Positions 11,425 through 24,130 of a stretch of 64,000 nucleotides of DNA are shown here, in pieces. Source of the stretch: Magicicada septendecula (lineage: Eukaryota; Arthropoda; Insecta; Hemiptera; Cicadidae); contig CM068369.1 in assembly GCA_034769895.1 (NCBI GenBank), forward strand, positions 152,018,074 through 152,082,073, read 5' to 3'. A program made the translations under genes and the position numbers. Each line of letters opens with the position of its first letter. Position 1 is the stretch's first letter. Below the pieces are notes generated by a model. The model searched no databases and had not been told where the DNA came from. It saw only the letters and a list, made by a program, of their open reading frames with translations.

Positions 11425-11629
11425 AATAGTTGGAAACATTACTGTATTTGCCAGGGTGTTAGGCCGTGGTCTGTTGTTTGGTGGTCAGTCGTTTCGGGTC
11501 CACCATCGGAGGCCATCTTCAGTGTCGGACACAATTGGCACGGTGGTGAGGTAGGTTAGGTCTAACGTCTGTCCACACAAACAACAGACCACAGCCTAAC
11601 AGCCCGGCAGGTAATGTTTCCAACTATTT
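11425..11629. repeat. Foldback element with hammerhead-like core
   Basis: Outer arms AATAGTTGGAAACATTAC and GTAATGTTTCCAACTATT are perfect reverse complements. Inside them are TTAGGCCGTGGTCTGTTG and CAACAGACCACAGCCTAA. The left arm continues into a hammerhead-like core (minus 11492-11522) that the right arm lacks. No coding capacity. Confidence 0.8.
11492..11522 (-). ncRNA. Hammerhead-like core
   Basis: Minus strand: CUGAAGA, stem-forming GGCCUCCGAUGGUGGACC, GAAAC. The stem has one U-U mismatch. Followed by a spacer and the shared tail ACGGCCUAACA. Confidence 0.4.
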
Positions 11630-12402
11630 AGATGGCGGCCGTGAAAGCCTTAGGAATTATAAAATTTGCAACGTATACATTTCTTCATATACCAGAAATG
11701 TAACCAGGTGGGCCTACTAATGAAGTTTAATTTGTTTCGTGCTGTGGAAATGTTTAAATTATTTTTCATTTTTTTGTGCAAGTGTTAACAGAATATTTTA
11801 ATTTAAAATCAATATAAACTATATTAAAACAGGATTGAACATATTTAATTCTAGTTGTAGTATGATAAATTATGATAAAGTATGATTGCTTAACCTCGTC
11901 ATATGTTCATAAATTTTGCTACAAACTTTATTTGAGATTACTGCTGTTTTATTTTGTTATAATTTATATACCAATTACGGTTTTGTTTATTTCAAAATTT
12001 GTTATTTTTCCCAAATGTATTATGTTAATTTGTGAATCTCCCTTGATTAAAATCCAATAACTACTGCATTGTCTATTTTCTGTAGCATATAGAATATTAC
12101 ACAACTAAATAAATATAGTCTTGTTTTTGGTATAAAATTTTAATTATAGAAAGAAGGTTTTCATTTTTTAACGGGAACATAAACACATTTGCTTTAATGT
12201 TCTGTCATCTGCTCTTACGCTAGCTTACCACTATGAGCCCTAGTATCATGTTGGTTCCATTTTTACTGTGTGTATAATGGTCAGAGCTTTGTGACTCTTT
12301 CTTATGCTGTGGTTAGAAGTTGGTCTAAATGTTGACAAGAGCCCCATTCCCGATGTTGATTTTTATCAAAGGGTTGTTCTGTGAATAATAAGATATAGTT
12401 CC
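11630..12402. other. Intergenic stretch, no gene seen
   Basis: AT-rich and non-coding. The 62-codon frame at 11872 is hydrophobic and AT-driven and is not supported as a gene. Confidence 0.4.
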
Positions 12403-12820
12403 TGAGGCGTATTTACGGGGGGGGGGGGGCGAACTGGACCTGACCCCTTCCAGAGGCTCGACAGAGGTGACGAATTATGTTACTTTCTTAATTTTTAGTC
12501 TGTTTTGTTATTTTTCCAGCTGTGTACGCTAATATTAGTAACTCGTTTTTAAATATACAAACAGGTTTATTACAAACACCATTTGCGTATATGTTTGAAA
12601 TATGAAATATTGGAAAATCAATTTAGTCAATAAATATCTTGTAAATAGTGTTTCAATAACGCGTATTTATTGTGTTATTACCGTTTACTTTAATGGGACT
12701 GATTTCACCCACTTAAAAGATAGTACTGGTAATCTTAATTAGTCGTAACTTGTTTATTCTTTTGTATGAAGCCGACCCAACTCCAGACCCCCAAGGCCAA
12801 ATTCTAGATACGCCACTGAG
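12403..12820. mobile_element. ~418-bp MITE, copy 1 (hAT-like)
   Basis: Flanked by a TAGTTCC duplication (12396-12402 and 12821-12827). The ends are inverted and related: TGAGGCGTATTTACGG on the left, CAGTGGCGTATCTAG in reverse complement on the right. A homologous copy lies at 26632-27047 with the same interior words (ACGCTAATAT, AAACAGGTTTATTACA, AACGCGTATTT). A 7-8-bp duplication and CAGTGGCG-type ends fit hAT. A run of about 13 G lies near the left end. No coding capacity. Confidence 0.75.
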
Positions 12821-13773
12821 TAGTTCCCTTTATCTTGTTTAAGTATTACATCAGCGCATGTGAATTATGTGTATTAAGAGATGCAGTTAATTTTTCTGTG
12901 TACTGTGGGAATTTGAGGATTAGTGTATCTCTGACAATTACGTTACCTAATAAATTTTAATTAGGTCTGAATTAAAGGGCTTGTAATTTAGATTCGTTGT
13001 GTTTTATTGTGATCCAAAGTCTTTTTTGGATCACATAATATAGTTATGTGATCAAAAAAGTCTATATTAAAAGTGAGAGTTTCATATACAGTAATTTAGT
13101 CTGATAAATAATAATAATAATAATCTGAATATAGTCTGAATAAAAAGTCAGAGTTTATAATATTAGAGGTTTCATTTATCATTGCTCATAAGTTAATTTA
13201 ACCATAAATAATTCACCAATACATGTTTAATAATGTTTTTAAACATTACACAGTACTTTTTTTTTAGATAATACTAAATTGTTTCTAATGTAACTAATTA
13301 TATGATTGAACCTGTGTTAGCCAGAACTGAACTTCCGGAGCAATGCAGAGAGTTACAGTATACATATAGATTTATAAGAGTTGTAAATTTTGTGATTCGT
13401 TACATATTGGTATCAGCAAATGTCAGAGGAAAAATCATTGATGGAAAACAGTTGCTGTGCCGTGATACAAAACTTACACATCATCTGTGTCTGTAAACAG
13501 TTGAGTCAGCTCATTGAACTGGAAAGATTTGTACGCTGTGTCTTATGAACTGCCACTTGAAAACGCTGTTCCAGAAACGATGTCACAAAAGACATATGGT
13601 CTACTATTTGAAGCAGAAAAACAATTTTGATGAGGATTAGTCTTTTAAACTTAAAACAGACAGCAAAGTAAGAGTAACAGACAGAGAAGTAAAAAGTAAG
13701 TTGAAGTCGTGCATGGACATTTGGTGTATTTAACAATTCATTATATACAGTCTCCAGATCGTATTAAGGTTTA
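12821..13773. other. Intergenic stretch, no gene seen
   Basis: Holds a small hairpin (TGATCCAAA...TTTGGATCA and GGATCACATAA/TTATGTGATC) at about 13010-13050. No gene recognised. Confidence 0.4.
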
Positions 13774-13843
13774 ATTTAAAATTTATAACATACCTTTACT
13801 GTAATCCGTCTTGCGATCTTGTAGTTATTTTGTACACTACATG

Positions 13844-13869
13844 TTTCGGGAATAAATTCCCGTCTTCAG
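13844..13869 (-). ncRNA. Hammerhead-like core, left arm
   Basis: Minus strand: CUGAAGA, hairpin GGGAAUUUAUUCCC with 5-6 pairs, GAAAC, then AUGUAG. Confidence 0.45.
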
Positions 13870-14124
13870 GTGAAGAATTTTTTATCCTCCTATTATATAG
13901 GAATCGTCGGCGAAAATATTACACACTGAAATTTACAGAGCATCCAATATTCATAAAGAATCCTTGCTTAACGACCAGCTTTCGTTTAAATCAAATACGC
14001 TGTATGACACCATATTGAAGATAAACGGCGTAATCAGTCCAGTTGAAATTTGACAGTCGAGCAGTGCGCACTGTTTTCGATACTTGTGTAGTTATAACGG
14101 TTTTAATTATGTTATTTGTAACAG

Positions 14125-14125
<1 letters not shown>

Positions 14126-14202
<77 letters not shown>
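14126..14202 (+). repeat. (TG)n microsatellite
   Basis: Uninterrupted TG dinucleotides for ~75 bp in the foldback loop. The TH/CV repeat frames seen across it are artefacts of the simple repeat. Confidence 0.95.
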
Positions 14203-14251
14203 CATTTTTGCCGATGGTTCTTATATAATAGGAGGATAAAAACTTCTTCAC

Positions 14252-14277
14252 CTGAAGATGGGAATTTATCCCCGAAA
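14252..14277 (+). ncRNA. Hammerhead-like core, right arm
   Basis: CUGAAGA, hairpin GGGAAUUUAUCCCC, GAAAC, AUGUAG. Mirror of the core at 13844-13869 with small stem changes that keep the pairing. Confidence 0.45.
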
Positions 14278-14347
14278 CATGTAGTGTACAAAACAACTAC
14301 AAGATCGCAAGACGGATTACAATAAAAGTATATTATAAATTTTAAAT

Positions 14348-16858
14348 GAAGTATTTAACAAGTTTGACTTAACATTACCTATACGCATTGGAACCTCCAA
14401 TAAACCGAATAATGTGGGCGGGACGAATTCCGGATATGAGAGAAAATATTACGTATTACAGTATTTTAAATAAATTACGCTATATTGTACAATACTGTAC
14501 TCTTTAGTATTTCAATTAAGATATAAATAAATACAGCATTTATACAGAACTGTAGTATTTTTTAACTTTACACAGTTTTTTATTTCAAAATATTTGTTAA
14601 TTTAATTAAATATTAAATAATTAAATAAATAAATATTAGTTTAATTTAATTTCTGTTTCGTAAAATCAATTAATATTCTATTGTAAAGTAATATTTGGTT
14701 GTAAGGTAGCAAGTAGAATATATTGCGGATGTAAACTTGGAATAGTCATTAGAGTTAAGAATTGCTACTATAAATTGAATATCTCCAAGAGGCAAAAATA
14801 TTGTTTAATATATGTTATAATAATAAGGCCTTTTCTGTATGCATTTAGCCTATGTACTTGGACCTAACAGTAAATGAAGGCACTGAACAAAACAAAAGGC
14901 ACATTTAATAACCATCTGCTAAAGATGGCTGTTACTTATATTAACAACAATAACTAGTTTGATGCATACCCCTATTCAATTGTGTAACTGGGGGAGGGGA
15001 GAGGTGATCAATCCACCCTAAAGGTATTAAAAATTTCAGCAAAATTTCAAATCACTTAACGTAAATCAGTTTCTAATCCCGTTGTGTATGTTAAAATAAG
15101 GCTTATAAATAACTGTATAAATAAAAGAAATTACAATATCTATAAATTAATCAAATAAAGTTATAAAGCTTTCTTAATGATGACAGTAACTCAGTATTTG
15201 CAGCCTATATTTAACATTATAACTTCATAAAACGTTTTTATAAAATTATATGGGAAGAAATCTGAATTCCTCAAGTGTCCTGAAGAAAATAGGGAGTCCA
15301 ACCTTGAAGCTAGTCTCATCCCCCCTTCCAGTAGCAGTTCCTAGTTACACCTAGGCACCTATTAATAACAGGAATCTTGTGCTGTTTTCGAGGGCCATTT
15401 TTCATATGACATTCTGTTTTATCAAATGACTTTTGTACATGTATGTAGTAACATGTGTTACTTTCTGTTAACAATAATGTAGTGGTAAAAATTATAATAA
15501 ATAATTCTATTAATATATTTGTAACTAAAAGCTTAATGTTAGTATTCTGATTAAGCAAACAGGTTATTCAAGAGGCATATCTGTCAGGTCTATATTGGTT
15601 TAAACGCATTGTGTTTAAACAAACAGTATGTTATAAACCTGCGTTTGTTTAACACTAGGTTTTGGAAATCGTAAACTAGGATGTAAAAAATAATGACATC
15701 CTGGTTTCAGTGTTGCGTTTGGTAGTATTAAAAAATAATCATATGTACAAACATAAAATTAAGTTATTAATGGTAATTCATGCAGTAAAATACCCTTGGC
15801 ATTTAAAAGTGTATCTTATTAGTTCAAGCAAAATAATTATATGAATCTATTACTGGTGTAATGTCACATTAGTTGATTATTCCTGCATTGGCTAATGAGT
15901 AGTGAGTGCTTCAGTTCACTGTCCACAATATCATTCTCGTTTATTATCCATTTACACAGTAATACAATCAAAGGCCTATTTATTAGCGGAGTCTGTATGC
16001 AGACTCAATTCAGCTATTGAAATTGTACACAGCTATTCATCTCATGGCTTATATGATTGTTAGTACATTCATATGTTCTGTACAAAACACATTCTGTATT
16101 TACTAACATTAATAATAATAATCATCATCATCATTATTATTATAAATATTTATAAAACATGCATTTAATATACGAGTATAGCGTATATGTATATAGTTAA
16201 TAATATATATTAACATTTAAAAAAATATAACATTCACAGATTGAATTTAAACACTCAGAATCATTAACAACACCAAATTGTTAGTAAAACTGCATCTACA
16301 CCAGCTACTTTTTAATTTTCACTTCAAATGCAGAAACTGCAAAATATCTTCCCGGTTAGGATCCACTATTCTGCTGTCAAGTTCATCAGATATTCAGTCA
16401 CAACAGTAATGATAATCTTCAGTCTTCAGTGGTATATTAGACCTGCTTGTTGGCTTGCAGGTACTAACAGTCAAGTTGCCCCAGAAGTTGAAAAGATTAC
16501 TTCTTCTTAGACCACACATTATCGTTAAGAATATCTTAAGTAGATTGGCACCATAGTTGTGATAAGTGAATCTTGGAAGGAAGCAGGGGAGATGGAGTAT
16601 TAAGCCTGAACAGTTGATGACAGTGGGTTGTCAGTTATCTGATAAATACAATTCCATGGCATGACATTATAGTGCTGAAGTTTAATATAATGGACAACTC
16701 CAGCTAAACCTTGAATGTTATGGAATTAATCTTTTTTCCTAGTAATACACATGTATGTATGCTTTTTACCAATAATAAAGATAGCTGTGATTAAGTTTGC
16801 ATGTGTGTTTTAAACTAACCACAACTGTTTTACGGTTTTTTATAATAAACTGATATAC
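14348..16858. other. Intergenic stretch, no gene seen
   Basis: Very AT-rich, with AATAAT/ATCATC simple repeats near 16110-16140. No gene, and no mobile element I could bound. Confidence 0.45.
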
Positions 16859-17463
16859 TGTTACGGCATTACAGAACAATCTACGTGTTTCTCGAAAACG
16901 ATCCAGTGGAATCCGGCAGTAATGTGTGCGTACGTGATTCTCGACATGCGTCGCGAGATTGTTCCGGACTCACCGGTCCGCGCCTGCTGTGTGTAAGGCC
17001 GCAACCAATTATGTTCTGGTGTTTCCTAGTAGCATTCTTGCCGCGCAGTATGGAATATTCTGGAATTTAGGCGAGGTATAAATACAAGTACTCAGGGACG
17101 TTCATTTCAATTTGAGTTGCGATCTGTTGAAATGCGGTTCGTAGTATTATAGTTCAGAGTTATTGTCGGGCGGTTACACAGTGCGTTTTAAGTAGCGATT
17201 TACACAGTGCGGTTTGAAGTATTGTGGCGAAGTATTACGTCTTTTATAATTGTGTGGACAATATTGTAATACAATTGCGTTTTATATGAGTTAACGTTTT
17301 TATTGCGTGTGAACAATTTTTAATCGATTTTTTGTAAGAGACTGTCTTGTTAATTACACATTGTTTAATTGTGATAATTAAAGCTGGTGATTAGTGACGT
17401 AATTAGTGTCTTGTATTTTTCTTTCCACTGTACCGTACGACGATCAAGGAGACCGTCGTAACA
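16859..17463 (+). mobile_element. Solo LTR related to the 6.5-kb LTR family
   Basis: Starts TGTTACGGCATTACAGAACA, ends GTCGTAACA and is flanked by the 4-bp duplication ATAC (16855-16858, 17464-17467). Many words match the 557-bp LTRs (ACAGAACAATCTACG, TGTAATACAATTG, GTTAATTAC, ACGACGATC), but overall it is clearly diverged and 48 bp longer. It keeps a TATAAATA box near 17074 and ATTAAAG near the end. A single LTR with a target duplication indicates LTR-LTR recombination after insertion. Confidence 0.9.
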
Positions 17464-17467
17464 ATAC

Positions 17468-18170
17468 GAAAAGGTTTCTAAATCATCTCCTCGTATAATT
17501 TGGCATTCATCTAAACATGCATGTCAGTGTGTACGCTTTATCCGTACTCATATTATATAAACATGAGAAAAGAGAACTGAAGTCTGCTGAATTACAAAAA
17601 GTAAGTGAAAGCGAAAAAAGGTGTTTTGTGTTAGTGTCAGTGATACAGTCAGGGGATTATGGAGGAGCCTCCCCCATTGTATAGGAGGAGTCTTATACCT
17701 GGTGGAGTCTTACACGTTTTTGTATGCAAAATCTGCAGACATACAGTACCAGCTCACTAATGTCTGGGATACAATGTATACAGTAATCTATACTGGCGAA
17801 TCCCTGATTACCATCAATACCGCTTCCCTTGCTCATCTTCAATAACCCACCACTCTGAAAAAAGTGTTGTCTGTAACGCCTCTTATTAGAAACATCTTGG
17901 TTAATAACCTAACGTCCCCCACAATGAAAAAATGCTGGTTACAGTACTTTTTAATGTTCTTATATTTTCTTATATACGTAATTCCGTATGGTATTTTTAA
18001 TGTATTTACACATTAACTACACTGTATACAAATTAGCTGGATGTGTTTTTTAAATTTTTTTTTACAGTAAACTTTTGTATTTAGTGTTCTTCAGTTGACA
18101 CACAGATTTACTTCTTGTACAAGAACAGGTATACTGTAATTGTATACTTTTTGCAGGATTATACTAATAA
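17468..18170. other. Intergenic stretch, no gene seen
   Basis: A 74-codon frame at 17621-17845 has no recognisable similarity and is not supported as a gene. Confidence 0.4.
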
Positions 18171-19262
18171 CTAGCTTTACCCGCGGCTTCGTACGCGAAT
18201 ATTTGACTTTTAATAAGTATTTTAATATAAATTTTATTGTCTATGTCTATATAGCGTTCTGTCAGCTCGTATAATAATTTTGTACTCATTAGTCAAATTC
18301 TGTCAAAAGGTGTTTTCAACACTTGTACTAAATTATTATGTTGGTGCAACAGCCTTTGGAGATTTAAAAGTACCCGTTTATATAGCCTTTGGAGGTATTT
18401 GTAAAGTATCTGTTAAATCAAAAACGCTAAATTCTTAATTTTAAGTGTTACTGTGTTAGAAGCATTGTATAACACATTAAACGTTCATGTTTTCCTCAAC
18501 CGTGGGTTTTATTAATTCAGCAGTAAACTAAAAACCAAAAACCGTTGTCATCTAACCTCACAAATGAAAACAACACGTATTTTCGCTTTGCATTAAGTAA
18601 TAGAACAATTTACAATTAGTACACTTCTTCTTTTCCACATCGTAATATATCGATACAATAGCATATTATATAAAACATCGAAAGTGTACTGCAGGAATCG
18701 CTAAATGTATAGTTCCGATGCCGCTAAATAGCTTTTGTTTATTTACTTGTTAATATGGTAATTAATTGTGGTCTGCATGGTGTTGTTGACATTTTTAGTA
18801 GTAGTATTTAATATATTTCATTACTTATTTATTGCATGATCAGAAATACGTATAAACATAAATTTTATAAACGATAAACATAAACGTAAATATAATAAGA
18901 CAATTACAAAATATATAGACGTATCTGTATACAAAATTACAAAATATATCGATACAATCGCATATTAAAAACTGCAGGAATGGATAAAGGTACAGTTCCG
19001 ATGCCGCTAAATATCATTTGTTTATTTACTTGCTACTATGGTAATTAATTCTGGTCTCCATGGTGTTGTTGACATCTTTATACGCGTCAACGAAAAGGCA
19101 TAATTAAAAGGGCCTAAATCGTGTGAACGGGGCGATATATCATATTCCCAGTTAGGCAGTATTTTTCGTCTTGTGTCAAAGGTTACCTGTGCAAAATGTG
19201 GTGGCAATCGGTGTAACGGTGTGGATTTGTATTCAATACCCATAAATCCTCAGACTTTTGAG
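18171..19262 (+). repeat. Interspersed repeat beginning CTAGCTTTACCCGCGGCTTCG, with internal duplication
   Basis: The opening phrase (near 18171) and the closing region (GTGGCAATCGGTGTAACGG near 19200) resemble a widespread class of arthropod interspersed repeats that begin with a CTAG-CCCGCGGCTTCG phrase. Inside, ~130 bp is present twice as direct repeats (about 18648-18795 and 18945-19075), sharing ATATATCGATACAAT, AGTTCCGATGCCGCTAAAT and CATGGTGTTGTTGACAT. No protein frame. Confidence 0.5.
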
Positions 19263-22200
19263 TTTTTTTTATATACAGATGTGGAAAATATTGTGTTATG
19301 ATGTTATGATTAAGTAGTGTGGTAAAGAAAAAATATGGCCACGACATTACTAAAAGTATAACAGAGATACATTCAGTATAATGCTATATAACACATAGTG
19401 TTTGAGTATGCTACATGAATGTGTATGTGATTTTAACACTACAGAGACAAGGGGAAAGAGTTGTATGTAGTATGGAGTTAGAGGTGTGTGAAGATACTTT
19501 ATTAAGTAGAAGAAACAAGTGTTGTTAGTAATTCAGTATTATGTATTTGTGTCATCATAACGGTTGTACTGAAACTTGCCGTACATTTTGCCACAGTGGC
19601 ATCTTTGTGGCGAACATGTTTTAAATAATACAAGAGTTCACCTTGTACTTGTTTATCATACCGCGGGGAGTACTTAGTAAGAATATGTTAACACTTACGC
19701 CAGACCACTATTCATGTACATTAATAAAACATTTGTTCGTGTTCACAGGAGCAGAGTCACAAATCGTACCGGCCCTTGTGTGTGTTAACATTCCGGTGGA
19801 ACTATTTTTTGCATCAGTTGGAACCTATGGGGTATCACCTTGTGAACATGATCCTCCATGCTGTTGTATGCCTCATGTACTTTAGGTGAGTACTCTGTGT
19901 TATATTGATTTATTTGATTTGTCACTATTACTTTTTTTTTTAAGAACTACTCCATATTTTGTGAAGTGGGTTATGGAAACCCGACGGGGCCATCTAGTCA
20001 GACTGCTTGCTTTAGTCGTAAACTATCTCATTTACGACCTTAAAAGGGTCGCTTAGTGTTCCACAATACAGTGACTGCAGGTATAACAGGTAAAATTTAG
20101 GATGGCCCCGAGAAATTGTTTAAGGTACATTTTAAAATAAAATGAGCGTACTCGGATTGAACAGTAACTATTCTGCTATTGTTTGTCCTAACAAAATAAG
20201 ACTAATTTCTTTAAATACTTACCATATATTTTTCTTAACCGCTTCTGTAGAATCTATCTCTAGCCGCTTAAATCACTGTGAAGTATCTTAAATATGAGAA
20301 ATGTTGTGAATATATTAAAAAAAAAACAGTTTAACAAGTACCTGACACTTCAAGTTGTTTCTTCTTTTGCAACCGTAGTCTGAAGATTGATGGCTGGTAA
20401 TATTTTGAAGTCACCATCTTCTGTGGGTTTTTGCTCTATGGATAAACCCTATGGATCCTGTCAGTCCCATTTTTGCTATTTCTATCCTAGCATTATGTTC
20501 TTTTCAAGAACATCTCGCCCCATTTGGTTTTCTCTTAGAAGTCTTCTAATGTCATAATAATGTTGTTATTTGCCAAGTGCCTACAAGTTATTAGTTATTC
20601 TGTGTAATTACTCCAGCCATGTTATCTTATAATGACACGTTAAGTAAACATTACAATATAAGTAACCTAATAATGAAACTGGAATTGAAGAAACTAGAAA
20701 CCCTGAAATTATTCTCTTTGTATGTACCAAAGAAAATATATTTACATTATGCTGAAGAGATGCTGACTAATTGTGCTTAAAGTGGAAACAGGCAGGTCAA
20801 CAGTGGTTTAACTTTTGAAATTGACAGTGATGACGATATTGGTGATGACGATGGCAGTAATGGAACTGTACGGCAACTAGCAATAAAATATATTTATGCG
20901 TGAGTTAGATGATTCGTTTTGGTTTGATTCAAACGAGATGTAACAATCAGTTATTTTGCGCTTTAAACAGCAGTGGTACTCACTGAGATTGGATTGTGTG
21001 GAGGATGCAAAAACATCAGATTGGTTTTCCATTCAGAAGGCAACAGGAACATGAGATAGTCAGTGGTAGGCCTGGATTTGTAATTATTGAAAAAAATTTA
21101 CAAAAATTGTAGTAAATAGCTTTTTAATCTGTTGAGCATATTCAATCTTGTTTATTTAGATATTAAAATAACAAATGTCTGTGATATTCGGAATCAGTGG
21201 CATTGATTCAAAAGTAGTAATATCACTTCTTGTAACTTCTTTGTCTAACAAGGCAATGTAAATAACAAAAACAGTAGAAAAATAAATAGAGGAAACAGTG
21301 ATGATCTTTTTTTACCACACTTTCAGAGCTTTTAGATCACGTAGCAGATAATGTGTGTACAAATCATGCATACTGTAATGCCTATAAGTAAATAACGCCC
21401 ATTATATTTCAGAAAAGTTAAAACTAAAGTGTATTTAAAAGCTCTGAAAAATCATTTATGTGACTTCTGTCTGTGTATATTATAACATAGACAAATCTAC
21501 TGATGAGAAGAAAGGATGGAACTTGCTGCTAAAAGAATGAAGGAAGAAACTACATAAGCTACAGAGAAACACAAGATGATTAGAAAGATTTCATTATTCT
21601 TGACAAATCAGTGTCCATCCTGAAATTGTGTTGTAAAAAATGGGGTGCAAAGGAAACGCTTATATCTTTATCTGTACAAGTTGATAAGGCATTATGAGTT
21701 ACACGTTACTGCTGCGTACGAAAGTTCGCAATGACGTAGTCTGCAATGTCGTTTTAATACAACTTGTATGAGAAGAACCTTGTATAAGAGAGAGATGGAG
21801 TCATGGTGTAGTCAAAGTCAAAGAGTCTGTTGACTGTTTAAGCTAAAAAGGGAAATAACAAAGATAATAGTCATGTTCACATAATACTTAGTTTTATAGG
21901 TAAGTTAAGGTAATCATAAAAATCTGTAAAATTACAATAAATTGTGCAATAGACTAACAGAGTGTGTAAAGTCAGAGTTTATATTTGCTTTTGACCTTTC
22001 AGTTATTATTTTAAATCTGGTTACTGACATGTATGAACACAACTGTATAGTTGGTGGTTTTTGCCGTAGTTTGTAAATAAGCTTTAAATATTCATGTATT
22101 CAGTGAGATTCATTACTGTTGTGTAGTTGTTTCTCTTTTTTACAGTATCCATTTTTTTGCCATCCCGAAATGAAATATGCAGTTTTTCATCTGGGCTGTA

Positions 22201-23470
22201 CATTGTTTTTTTTTTGCTGGTTGCTTCTTCGGATTTACATTCAAGGACGTCTTGTTGTGTACTGAATCTCCTAAACATAAAATTTATAATTTCCCTGTCA
22301 CGTTTATCGTATGTATTACGTGTGTGCTGAATATTTAATACTATTTATAATTCAACCAATTAACTTACTTTACCTGGCGAATCAAAAATAAATATTATCG
22401 AGTTTGCACGTTTGTGTGGAGAATCGGAATTGCATGCTTGTACTATCAAATGCACGCGTATTACATCAACAAACTAGTTTCGTCTGCAGTATTTTGTACC
22501 ACAATTTAGGTTGTGAAACTAAGAAAAGAACCAGATAAAAATATAAATAATGTAGGATTCAGAGAATTTAAAATAGTGCACTGGTCAGAGCGCTGTTTAG
22601 AATTTAACTTTACCTTACAATAATGATCGTACAGTAGAGTGGAGAGTCCGAAATAGTAGAGATCAAGCGCCATCGAATTAAAATTTTTCTCAGATTTTCG
22701 AACATGAAGACTTATAACAGTTAAAAACTGAAACTCTAAATTTTACGTGCTAAGAAATTAAATACAAGAATTGTAATTACGTTTTTGAATTGTAAGTTTA
22801 AAAGACGCAAAAGTAATTCATACAACTTCAGCACTGTAACATGTGATCACAATACAGGAACTGTCGGATAATTTCAATTTTAAATCAGGTTATTTGTGCA
22901 GTAGGAAGCCACACTTGTAGATGTAGTAACACAAATTTTATTCTACTCCGAATAGAATTAGATATCAACGCTAACTACAGATTTAAGATATGTAAAACAG
23001 TGGTTTCCAGCGCGTATGTGCCCTTAAAGAATTATTGATGATGCTGTTCGTTTTATTGACTGTTCGGATTTTCGACTTTGAAGTTACCGACGTTGTATTG
23101 TTGTCGATTCTTTATTATGTAGTGTTTTCATATACCCCAAACTGTAGTCGTTTATGGAAAGAGAATAGGCTATAGTTATACAGTTCGTCCAATCTATTGA
23201 TACAAAATGTAAGTTATAAAGTAAACAAATAAATTTTTTCGATTATGAGTGGCGAAAATGGGCAGAGAATGAGAAGTTTAATGAAAATTGTACTCTCTTT
23301 TTGTGTTTTTGAGTTAAATTTCTTGTGTGAGAGTAAGAAGCTATCTGTTTCTTATCTTACAGAATAGTTGGCTGTGTGTACGTTTTCTTTTTCGCACAAT
23401 TGTACGCGCCCACAGTATGGACTATACTCCTGTGCGCTTATAATTATAATCATGTAGGATGTATAAAAAT
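19263..23470. other. Long intergenic stretch, no gene seen
   Basis: No supported gene. An acidic-looking stretch at 20815-20870 (SDDDIGDDD in one frame) and a 109-bp segment with short inverted ends (20004-20112) were considered and not accepted. Frames of 60-80 codons are at chance level. Confidence 0.4.
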
Positions 23471-23679
23471 ATCGGTATGAAGAACCATACATGACTTCCA
23501 TGTTCTAAGATTTATATTTAAAATCATTTTGGAAATGAAATATTTCCATAGAAAGTACTTCTTTCTTTAGCCTTAACCACAGTACTGTGGTCGAAAGTAC
23601 TTCTTTATTCAGCCTTAACCGCAGTACTGTGGTCACTAACGTATAGGCTACCACCTCACGTTAGCGCACTCGATTTTCA

Positions 23680-23710
23680 CTAACGATGGCAGTCGATGGC
23701 ACTGCCGAAA
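23680..23710 (+). ncRNA. Degenerate hammerhead-like core in copy B1
   Basis: Reads CUAACGA where copies A and C have CUGAUGA, followed by the stem GGCAGU-ACUGCC and GAAAC. Two core changes suggest it is inactive. Confidence 0.35.
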
Positions 23711-24130
23711 CGACTGGTTTTGCAGAAAATATTGGACCACGGCCAAACAGCCTGGGAAGGAATTTTAGCAACAAAATACTTCTTTCTCGCCGAAACGTAG
23801 TACACATAAAAAATTACTCCCTCCCCCTTCAACTATCATTTTCATTTACAGAAAATTACCCCCTCCCCTTCAATTATCCTTTTTATTTATAGATATTTCA
23901 TCTACCTTTCTACAGTGGATTATTATGACCTTCTTTTCAAGATACTATATTTATCAAAATTAAGTACTTTACTCTTGTTTAAACATAAAACGTTGCAGGC
24001 AAACTACCCCTTCCCCTTAACATATCTTCACCAAAATCAATAGCCCTTGAGTCCTCAACAACTCAGGCATATATGCAAAAATTTATGTGATTCTGTTTGA
24101 ATTTACGGCAGTTATCGTTCGTCATAGAAA

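Larger units (their letters stand above)
13774..14347. repeat. Long foldback element with (TG)n loop and two hammerhead-like cores
   Basis: Left arm 13774-13915 and right arm ~14205-14347 are reverse complements over ~130 bp, including ATTTAAAATTTATAA, GTAATCCGTCTTGCGATCTTG, TGTACACTACATGTTTCGGG and TATCCTCCTATTATATA. The loop has a (TG)n tract (14126-14202). Each arm carries a hammerhead-like core. Confidence 0.88.

Noticed and set aside
20004..20112. Possible 109-bp MITE with CGGGGCCATC / GATGGCCCCG ends
   Set aside because: The inverted ends are only 10 bp, no target duplication is clear and no second copy is present.
20815..20870. Acidic stretch resembling the start of a piggyBac-type transposase
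   Set aside because: Only about ten residues of low-complexity D/S/G; no catalytic motif or TTAA-flanked ends.
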